A stretch of 62,000 nucleotides of DNA from Branchiostoma floridae (taxonomy: Eukaryota; Chordata; Leptocardii; Amphioxiformes; Branchiostomatidae): positions 28,322,379 through 28,384,378 of the forward strand of contig NC_049981.1 in NCBI RefSeq assembly GCF_000003815.2. Reading direction: 5' to 3'. How positions within the stretch are numbered: position 1 is the stretch's first letter; every line of letters begins with the position of its first letter. Below the pieces are notes generated by a model, which was not told where the DNA came from, did not search any database, and saw only the letters and a program-made list of their open reading frames with translations. This document shows positions 59,901 to 62,000 of this stretch, piece by piece. The translations under genes were made by a program, and so were the position numbers.

Positions 59901-61908
59901 TTCTGTAAACTAGATCTCTTTCGCTTATCGATTCATATCTAGGATATAAAAATTCTCTCCAACAAGATTTCTCCAGTGTCACTGATGAAAGACACTGGAT
60001 GGCTGTCTGAAACATCTGACCATTTCCAAAATCATATCCAGTTGCTTGAGTAACCGCTTTTTGGCATACTGTAAATTTAATCCATCACAGGAAAACTGTT
60101 ACTTACCTAATTCTTTGGCCACAGCTATGAATGACCTTTAAGAGAACGACTGACCCAATAATGTTGGACACATGAGCTTTACAGACATGTGCCTCTCCTG
60201 TACTTTTGCCCCAGTACCCAAGCCACATTTGAGTAAAATCATGAGACTAGTTTTATAGGGTTAGTCACCATCAAGAAGGATGTAGATGTGGCAAAAAAGT
60301 CTGACTCAGTAATTGGCAGGGTTTTTATGTGTTCTTCTACCAATCGTAGTTTGGTCCCCAAAACAAGACACAGAGACTTCATGTGTATGATTACTTGTTT
60401 TGATAATGCTGCAAACTGTACTGAACCCTGTGGGTATATATATATGGATCAATATAGGTCTACATCCAATAAAGGAAAACATAGACATGTACCCATGTTT
60501 GTGAATATTTGTGATATCTGACCCCATGCTACTCTACTCCTCAGATCCGGTACATGTTCCGATGTGCGCGAGTCCAGGGACTTGACACATGCGAGGGGCT
60601 CCTGCTGTTTGGCAGAGAGCACTTCTACGTCATCGATGGATTCACGCTCCTCAGGACACGGGAGATCAGTGATATCGATGGGATTCCTCCAGGGTTAGTC
60701 TCTTTCAGTGCAGTATAACAGTGTTTTATATTATAACATAATATTATACATTCTATTTATATATACATGTATTTCTTTATTCTATACATTCTCGCCTGTA
60801 AAACAAGTCTCTTTTCTTCTGATTTCACATTGGCAGCATACTTTTTGACTTGATAATGGATCTTTTATATTGACTTTAATGTTAAGTTAAGACATATGCC
60901 AAGTTAAGACCTACATGTGTATAATTTTCTGTCCTATAGGTTACATGATCCAATCATCCCTAGGACCACCAGGTCTTCAGGACAACCAAGCCAGATGAAG
61001 CGAATGTGAGATTTCCTTAAGTTTATTTGAACAACGTTATCACTGATGGTCTACAGTCTTACTTGTGACTGCATCTACACATAAACATGGGATTTGCTGC
61101 ATTTAGCCCACATGGGCAGGAGCATGCAAATAAAGATCATCATATAAATGAAGCTGTCTATAGCAATGTGACAGTGTTATATTGTAGTCATGTGGTACAT
61201 GTATTTTTCTTTGCTCGGATCTCAACATTTTATGCACGACTCTTAAAAAGATATTTTGTTGGAACTATTTTTGCACAGCATGCTGTATCTAATTGTAGGG
61301 AAGGTTTCAAAAATGTTGTTATTCCACAGGTGTAGTAAGTTTGCGTATGAAGACATCCGTGAGGTTCACAAGCGAAGGTACCTGCTGCAGCCCATCGCTA
61401 TCGAGGTGTTCTCCAGTGATGGCAGAAACTACCTTCTGGCTCTTCCCAGGGGCATCAGGAACAAGGTTCACCAGAGGTCAGGGCTGTGTTCAGGATACTG
61501 TGGGGGAAACTGGTGTTAAACCAGACAAAGTTTGTTCTTTAGATAACAGCTAGACTAAGTGCAGACTCTAAATCATTTAATAAAATGAGTCTACTTTGGC
61601 AATATGTACTTGTCTCTGTCAGTTCTTCAATAATGATTTGACAATGCAGCAACTTCTTCAAATTTATTTTCGGTAGATTCATGATTGACTTACTGTGCCC
61701 TTTTCAATTTGTGACTTAGTATGCCATACATTTGTTGTTGTGTATTGTCTCCAGTCTGTGTTTGTGGAGGTGCTAGAGAAACAAGCTGAAATCAGTGCAT
61801 ACAAGAATGGTTTCTCTGTTTCAGGTTCCTGTCCCATTGTGCAGCTCTAACAGATAATGCCAAGGAGTCAGTGTCAGGCCAGAAGGCCAATGCCAAGGTG
61901 GAGCAGGG
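16843..61908 (+). CDS. WDFY3: WDFY3 (ALFY) orthologue, 5' 49 coding exons, partial at 3' end
   Basis: The 49 exons join with no phase conflict into about 2,724 codons and closely follow vertebrate WDFY3 (roughly 3,500 residues) from the initiator to just before the BEACH domain. WDFY3 is a large cytoplasmic and nuclear scaffold that in vertebrates links ubiquitinated aggregates and p62 to the autophagy machinery through C-terminal BEACH, WD40 and FYVE modules; those modules are beyond the window. The start is the ATG at 16843, 43 bases after the acceptor at 16800, and the first residues (MNIMRKFMGRGR) have the same character as the vertebrate start. Distinctive matches include GLMHLRRLF, ASNKST, SPAEELAQKDD, GARCAHN, GRWGP-type W-R-L-G-P and YEDIREVHKRRYLLQPIA. 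Exon groups are given in the next six entries. Transposons crowd its introns. Confidence 0.96.
17029..17655 (+). repeat. 39-bp tandem array multiplying the WDFY3 exon 1 splice donor
   Basis: The unit is the last 30 coding bases of exon 1 plus nine intron bases (GTAGGTAAA...). Units begin at 17029, 17068, 17107, 17146, 17185, 17224, 17263, 17302, 17341 (42 bp), 17383, 17422, 17461, 17500, 17539, 17578 and 17617. That gives 16 CTGTAAG-GTAGGT junctions; the seventeenth, at 17656, has GAAGG and is dead. Since 39 is 13 codons, units 1-4 read on in frame (VGKLYMMLPLFCK-type). The first stop is TAA at 17191-17193, in unit 5. Confidence 0.97.
19050..19159 (+). repeat. 110-bp direct repeat, copy 1 (beside an assembly gap)
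   Basis: It matches 19638-19747 with about two differences over 110 bases (ATAAGTTGTTTAAAAATGTA start, CCGAAAACCTGCCGT end). A 136-N gap (19174-19309) lies between the copies. It may be the ends of an unresolved repeat, a local duplication or two haplotypes joined by the assembler. Confidence 0.85.
19174..19309. other. Assembly gap (136 N)
   Basis: Run of N in the first coding intron of WDFY3, between the two copies of the 110-bp repeat. Confidence 0.99.
19638..19747 (+). repeat. 110-bp direct repeat, copy 2
   Basis: Partner of 19050-19159. Here the repeat runs straight into GTAAGTTTCG, which resembles a splice donor, but no open frame supports an exon. Confidence 0.85.
21986..23161 (+). 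CDS. SLC35G-like transporter (EamA/drug-metabolite family), intronless nested gene
   Basis: A 391-residue uninterrupted ORF. It has a short polar N-terminus, then about ten hydrophobic segments in two EamA-like halves: from LLAGRGLLFGILSGLGYLG to the LLGILISIVGICFIGVGE helix, and from RVVGVLCAIFSAFSSTIAYS to the last helix near VLVMVSTTVVTVYSWY. The first half keeps the family pattern of a proline-containing helix (SGAVPVYISIISYMFLKE) ending in LKE. The C-terminus is acidic (SLEEEEQDQK). Family members are membrane transporters of the nucleotide-sugar/DMT superfamily, mostly of unknown substrate. The whole ORF lies in the third coding intron of WDFY3 on the same strand. Absence of introns suggests a retrocopy, as in vertebrate SLC35G genes. 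The ATG at 21986 has A at -3. An AATAAA follows at about 23895. Confidence 0.82.
   Translation: MPRERTRSSSLQDSVLYLFGPDQDQQTLLTLEEKPYFSKLQRCREMLLAGRGLLFGILSGLGYLGCATIGHILVKQKGFSGFQTIALNMMFSAASFVPWLVVCKPPLTEGDWRLVRSLVIMGLAQGLSGIGMLLAAYLIQLANMYAIISGAVPVYISIISYMFLKEPPHIADLLGILISIVGICFIGVGEISNDAVMAVSKNVTSHLNVLVSSDQLWKVDPTLNRVVGVLCAIFSAFSSTIAYSLSRTSRVKEANLMTILTYMSIAGIILSFPWMFVYGKPKWTMNNIEGTMFLSMGVLYAVSLFCVYYSLRLEKATTVTILRNVNIVFSFIIQYDFLDIVPTVFEIVGSVLVMVSTTVVTVYSWYRNWNERVAKKLRNYLSLEEEEQDQK
24640..25065 (-). mobile_element. Penelope-like element fragment: C-terminal endonuclease tail and 3' end
   Basis: A minus-strand frame contains SEQDYFLRGVKEAIYIRAHQ and PSLNRDG. These match the C-terminal side of the GIY-YIG endonuclease of Penelope-like elements, and the complete copy at 30-31.7 kb has the parallel KEAVWIRKSSPVMNRDEG. 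Downstream on the minus strand (24652-24698) comes a hammerhead-like block: stem GATCAG/CTGATC followed by GAAAGCTT. The reverse transcriptase is absent, so this is a dead 3' fragment. Confidence 0.75.
25394..25613. mobile_element. MITE with 'TTCGCGGTGG' words, copy 1 of 3
   Basis: Contains GGGGATTTAATTTCGCGGTA, GTGGTTTTAATTTCGCGG and their complements near the right end, closing with CTGCATTTACAGTA. It is homologous along its length to 29463-29671 and 44072-44282. The left terminus is eroded (TATAAATGCA). The family is common in marine invertebrate genomes and has no coding capacity. Confidence 0.85.
26929..27047. mobile_element. 119-bp hairpin MITE with TA target site
   Basis: TAATCTCCAAGCAGATCC at the left is mirrored by GGATCTGCTTGGAGATTA at the right. 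The arms continue almost to the centre (TAGTATCAAA / TTTGATACTA). Flanking TA fits Tc1/mariner-type insertion. It begins 34 bases after the exon 5 donor. Confidence 0.9.
27463..27823. mobile_element. CAGGG-terminal MITE with GGGTGCAC words
   Basis: The ends CAGGGCTCGAAATTC and TATTTCGAGCCCTG are inverted repeats. GGGTGCAC or GTGCACCC occurs eight or more times, clustered at both ends. The target duplication is not clear. The element stops only 31 bases before the exon 6 acceptor, so it may supply part of the branch-point region. Confidence 0.85.
28058..28381. mobile_element. CAGGG-terminal MITE with GGGCAAGTG words
   Basis: The ends CAGGGATAAACAAGT and ACTTGTTCAACCCTG are inverted, with 5-bp target duplication ATGGG (28053-28057, 28382-28386). 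GGGCAAGT or ACTTGCCC-type words recur near both ends. It starts 16 bases after the exon 6 donor. Confidence 0.88.
28420..28620. repeat. Dispersed 'CACTCAGGGGAC' repeat, copy 1
   Basis: Shares CCACTCAGGGGAC, AAATCTG, a GTGGTCAC block and AGGTGGTC(C/T)TTATGT with 47509-47690, and more weakly with 48150-48310. Probable non-autonomous DNA transposon; the ends are not sharply defined. Confidence 0.65.
29463..29671. mobile_element. MITE with 'TTCGCGGTGG' words, copy 2 of 3
   Basis: The ends TACTGTAAATGCAAG and CTTTTACAGTA are inverted. The interior matches copies 1 and 3. It lies 110 bases before the exon 8 acceptor. Confidence 0.88.
30018..30089 (-). ncRNA. Hammerhead ribozyme motif in the left Penelope terminal repeat
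   Basis: On the minus strand: CTGAAGA (core CUGANGA), stem II GGTGAC/GTCACC, then GAAAC and GTC. Stem I arms are AACCAGT / ACTGGTT plus an inner GCC/GGT. It is the mirror copy of 31603-31673. Confidence 0.7.
30196..31415 (+). CDS. Penelope-like polyprotein: partial reverse transcriptase plus GIY-YIG endonuclease
   Basis: The frame is open through the left terminal repeat, but the meaningful part starts near 30196. Reverse-transcriptase landmarks are QKFGTAMGSPVSPVLANLF and the active-site box YVDDVLELL (30451 onwards), followed by the thumb-like FLDTLLVKKDDG. The C-terminus has the GIY-YIG nuclease: CIYRIPCMSCDQVYIGETGR, the arginine block RLAEHR, then a CCHH-type linker and KEAVWIRKSSPVMNRDEG. 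The N-terminal fingers of the RT are missing, so this copy cannot be autonomous. It reads in the same direction as WDFY3, wholly inside an intron. Germ-line retroelement, not viral. Confidence 0.88.
31603..31673 (+). ncRNA. Hammerhead ribozyme motif in the right Penelope terminal repeat
   Basis: CTGAAGA at 31620-31626 is followed by a perfect six-pair stem II (GGTGAC/GTCACC), GAAAC at 31645-31649 and GTC, where C31652 would be the cleavage residue. Stem I is closed by AACCAGT (31603-31609) with ACTGGTT (31667-31673). Stem III would be only the palindrome ACGT with no loop, which suggests a dimeric form. Hammerheads in Penelope-like terminal repeats are established; activity here is inferred. 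Confidence 0.72.
32018..35786 (+). CDS. WDFY3: WDFY3 exons 9-15, residues 453-964
   Basis: Exons: 32018-32115, 32626-32795, 33144-33442, 33782-33920, 34066-34550, 35029-35157 and 35572-35786. All borders are AG/GT and phases agree. Landmarks are NYVPCKELISLSILIKS (exon 9), FRECGGARCAHNLV and SGGDDDMGTILGLMH (exon 11), RTRTVFRKVGGFVYV (exon 12) and FHTLTAAMRHEPANAKFF (exon 13). Exon 13 is the longest (485 bp) and ends in a serine-, proline- and arginine-rich tract that is poorly conserved and probably disordered. Exon 9 has a worn tandem duplication of its donor end. Conserved parts are solenoid-like; no catalytic motif is present or expected. Confidence 0.95.
32081..32280 (+). repeat. Worn tandem duplication of the WDFY3 exon 9 donor end
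   Basis: The exon 9 end (CTGATCAGCCTTAGTATTCT through the donor at 32116) recurs at 32135, 32179 and 32230 with periods of 54, 44 and 51 bases. Donor-like words survive in two copies (GCGTAAAG, AAGTAAAT) and are lost in the last (AAGCAC). Confidence 0.8.
32440..32560 (+). mobile_element. Remnant of a Penelope terminal repeat with a decayed hammerhead
   Basis: CTGCAGTACAA, GAACCAGTCAG, CCCTGAGGAGGGTGACAGGC and a damaged GTCATC stem follow the order of the right terminal repeat at 31590-31660. The GAAAC core is lost. CUGAGGA at 32511-32517 keeps the CUGANGA pattern. Confidence 0.65.
36137..42903 (+). CDS. WDFY3: WDFY3 exons 16-23: laminin-G/concanavalin-like region, residues 964-1507
   Basis: Exons: 36137-36564, 36952-37173, 39191-39466, 39955-40071, 40490-40630, 41059-41174, 41468-41606 and 42713-42903. 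The jelly-roll lectin-like fold is indicated by LSGLTFSAWVCIDRY, EGQWHHIVLVLN, KNSTAALYVDGKHIGT and YSYIGTPP. These match the LamG-like block of BEACH proteins. Exon 19 (39955-40071, 117 bp) is phase-symmetric and encodes a polar His/Gln/Ser-rich insert absent from the vertebrate protein. Joining exon 18 to exon 20 gives GTPPA followed by LHRHSRLLWRLGP, the vertebrate spacing. The exon 22 donor is repeated 15 times in a 59-bp array. Confidence 0.94.
37291..37685. mobile_element. MITE with 'GGTGTATTCC...CACCC' inverted segments
   Basis: GGTGTATTCCGTATCACCCG (left) faces GGGTGATGCAGAATACACC (about 37395-37413). A second pair, TTATGTCATACC (37428-37439) and GGTATGACATAA (37673-37684), closes the rest. 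The outer segments are shared with the SINE-interrupted copy at 11231-11653, so this is one composite or two adjacent elements of a family. No coding capacity. Confidence 0.7.
37690..39190. other. WDFY3 intron 17 remainder; repeats only
   Basis: Contains a hairpin-ended dispersed repeat (CCTCCATGAAATGTCATGGAATGGAGG-like fold at about 38159-38186) and a short 21-bp duplication (CTGTTTCCCGATGC, about 38595-38632). Nothing else is recognisable, and no exon. Confidence 0.6.
41588..42491 (+). repeat. 59-bp tandem array multiplying the WDFY3 exon 22 splice donor
   Basis: Units start at 41607 and every 59 bases thereafter to 42433, giving 15 ATCAGG-GTAGGTG junctions; the last unit ends in GGGGTGTAG without the junction. 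The unit holds the exon end (CTGCTGGGGTATCAGG, altered to CTACTGGGATATCAGG in copies) plus intron sequence (GTAGGTGTAGTATAAC). Copies are nearly identical, so expansion is recent. Since 59 is not a multiple of three, and an in-frame TAA ends the read-through frame at 41678-41680, only the first donor (41607) gives a normal protein. Confidence 0.97.
43413..50706 (+). CDS. WDFY3: WDFY3 exons 24-34, residues 1508-2051
   Basis: Exons: 43413-43565, 43858-43931, 44411-44572, 45269-45399, 45829-45964, 46401-46624, 47078-47265, 47743-47880, 48397-48576, 49097-49214 and 50579-50706. Landmarks are LLNSHILHLTFSLVGTVDSG (exon 24), FEHFIELLTES (exon 25), LGFDWLLLFMQGHLH and LGGGGWLDETE (exon 29), FDLDSIWTYIFGVPAS (exon 31) and GSWVREYPVTLLQFLLFLYH (exon 32). 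Exon 33 encodes an acidic, serine-rich linker. At the exon 30/31 join this protein goes directly from the proline-rich NPQ to FDLDSIW, and it lacks a short cysteine-containing stretch I recall in the vertebrate protein. Confidence 0.94.
44072..44282. mobile_element. MITE with 'TTCGCGGTGG' words, copy 3 of 3
   Basis: Inverted ends TACTGTAAATG and CATTTACAGTA; the interior is homologous to copies 1 and 2 but with several CpG-to-TpG/CpA changes. It lies between exons 25 and 26. Confidence 0.88.
44642..44855. mobile_element. piggyBac-like MITE
   Basis: Both edges are TTAA (44642-44645, 44852-44855). The adjoining ends are inverted: CTCTTAAACTGCCAAA and TCTGGCAGTGTAAGG. TTAA targets are diagnostic of piggyBac-type insertion. 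The interior contains CCGGATATATCCGG and CCGGTTATAACCGG palindromes. Confidence 0.75.
47509..47690. repeat. Dispersed 'CACTCAGGGGAC' repeat, copy 2
   Basis: TACAGTCAAAACTGTCCAAG and GACCACTCAGGGGACC at the left; GTGGTCACATTGTCTAGGTGG and a right end near CACCTGTACAGG. Homologous to copies 1 and 3. Confidence 0.7.
48150..48310. repeat. Dispersed 'CACTCAGGGGAC' repeat, copy 3 (decayed)
   Basis: AGTCAAAACTGCCCAAGAGG and GACCACTC match copy 2; the middle is shortened. Confidence 0.6.
50815..50872. repeat. LINE/SINE-like tail with (TCATTG) repeat
   Basis: GGGGCATGAACATGCAATAA followed by three or more ATTGTC units looks like the 3' end of a non-LTR element with a simple-repeat tail. A related end (CACATGGGCAGGAGCATGCA, then AATAAAGATCATCAT) lies at 61107-61150. 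Confidence 0.55.
51420..51753. mobile_element. CAGGG-terminal MITE with TGACGGA words
   Basis: The ends CAGGGGTCTAGCCAG and CTGGCTAAAGCCCTG are inverted. The flanks ATATAAAT and ATATAAAG agree in seven of eight bases, a hAT-like 8-bp duplication. TGACGGA or its complement occurs at least five times. The right end lies 40 bases before the exon 35 acceptor. Confidence 0.8.
51794..59893 (+). CDS. WDFY3: WDFY3 exons 35-45, residues 2052-2576
   Basis: Exons: 51794-51995, 52341-52412, 52822-52908, 53547-53676, 54261-54483, 54954-55021, 56533-56626, 56791-56886, 57420-57716, 59184-59352 and 59757-59893. Landmarks are MDHLLAADALLGD and RVVDKLWQG (exon 35), LVFGPGNYEQDFI (exon 38), QLLIKAANRIWSELL (exon 39) and GSHLDKWMLEMTEGPCRMRK (exon 43), the last nearly invariant in the family. 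Exons 44-45 encode an acidic, Asp/Glu/Ser/Thr-rich linker ending in the conserved VRLLEEGEK that leads into the PH-BEACH unit. Hammerhead-like sequences lie in the introns after exons 39 and 45. Confidence 0.94.
52056..52204. repeat. Inverted pair of the hammerhead-associated repeat (decayed)
   Basis: TTACTCAAGCAACTGGATGT at the left (minus-strand copy) faces TATCCAGATGCTTGAGTAC at the right (plus-strand copy). Each continues with TTTTGGAAA(T/A)GGT or its complement. The centre keeps GTCAGTGTCACTGAC, but the CUGAUGA core is broken by an insertion. Confidence 0.65.
54686..54727 (+). ncRNA. Intronic hammerhead-like motif, WDFY3 intron 39
   Basis: GTCA (54686-54689), CTGATGA (54690-54696), a hairpin with AGG/CCT closing pairs, GAAAC (54716-54720), ATC, then TGAC (54724-54727) pairing with GTCA as stem I. 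The order and all core residues of a type I hammerhead are present. Stem III is minimal (ACAT). Sense strand of WDFY3. Confidence 0.6.
55025..56530. other. WDFY3 intron 40; nothing recognised
   Basis: About 1.5 kb of A/T-rich DNA with short ORFs lacking family resemblance. No transposon end or exon is seen. Confidence 0.6.
57720..59180. other. WDFY3 intron 43; possible cryptic exon only
   Basis: At 58130-58162 an acceptor-like TTGTAG is followed by CAGGTACAGAGTGCG and then GTGCGTGG, a possible tiny exon. It is not needed for frame continuity between exons 43 and 44, so it is not called. Confidence 0.5.
59978..60020 (+). ncRNA. Intronic hammerhead-like motif, WDFY3 intron 45
   Basis: GTCA, CTGATGA (59982-59988), stem II AGACA/TGTCT (59990-59994 with 60004-60008), GAAAC (60009-60013), ATC with C60016 as the putative cleavage residue, then TGAC closing stem I. 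It is followed by the family tail CCATTTCCAAAATCATATCC / AGTTGCTTGAGTAA, shared with 5188, 39806, 52060 and 54727. Sense strand of WDFY3. Confidence 0.65.
60545..61908 (+). CDS. WDFY3: WDFY3 exons 46-49: PH-BEACH domain, residues 2577-2724
   Basis: Exons: 60545-60693, 60940-61005, 61330-61476 and 61825-61908 (the last ends in phase 2). The PH-like domain that precedes BEACH is seen as MFRCARVQGLDTCEGLLLFG, EHFYVIDGFTLL, FAYEDIREVHKRRYLLQPIA and FSSDGRNYLLALPRGIRNKV. In the family this PH-like fold packs against BEACH and does not bind phosphoinositides in the usual way. The coding sequence continues past the right edge, where BEACH, WD40 repeats and FYVE are expected. Confidence 0.95.
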
Positions 61909-62000
61909 GTGAGAAGAGCCTTTCCATTAAATCCTTACATCATTATCTAATCAAATCATGGCAAGCTTCTATTGCCGAGTTCTGTACCAGCCTTCTTGTA

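Overview
The window reads as invertebrate nuclear DNA, most likely a lancelet (Branchiostoma). It has many small exons with GT-AG introns, abundant short inverted-repeat transposons, Penelope-like elements and five runs of N. Its main gene is a close, intron-rich orthologue of vertebrate WDFY3/ALFY. The species call is inference.

Left edge (1-4.97 kb): the 3' end of an unidentified plus-strand gene, then a converging 343-codon ORF of unknown, possibly transposon-derived, origin. CpG-rich non-coding DNA with two N gaps follows. Kinase block (4.98-8.29 kb, minus strand): seven exons join in frame into a nearly complete protein kinase domain in which the beta-3 lysine and the HRD aspartate are both altered, so a pseudokinase is predicted. 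Around 9.24-9.38 kb lies a promoter-like patch (ETS, NRF1-like and YY1-like words, followed by a donor). It could start WDFY3, the kinase gene, or both. The 9.4-16.8 kb stretch holds only transposon remnants, including a tRNA-derived SINE nested in a MITE and a Harbinger-like element.

WDFY3 block (16.8-61.9 kb, plus strand): 49 coding exons join without a phase error into about 2,724 codons. They run from the start codon to the PH-BEACH region. The BEACH, WD40 and FYVE parts lie beyond the right edge. An intronless SLC35G-like transporter gene sits in the third coding intron on the same strand.

The most unusual features are at WDFY3 splice sites. (1) Three coding exons (1, 9 and 22) have tandem arrays whose unit spans the exon/intron boundary, so the 5' splice site itself is multiplied (16, about 3-4 and 15 copies). 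In exon 1 the unit is exactly 39 bp and the first five donors keep the frame. (2) A Penelope-like element integrated at the exon 8 donor, and its 14-bp target duplication copies the splice site. (3) Hammerhead-ribozyme motifs occur in the Penelope terminal repeats and, separately, in sense orientation in two WDFY3 introns. (4) Exon 19 is a phase-symmetric insert whose removal restores the vertebrate spacing, so it is a predicted cassette exon. Exon boundaries were placed by eye and by frame continuity; vertebrate comparison is from recall of the family, not from an alignment run.
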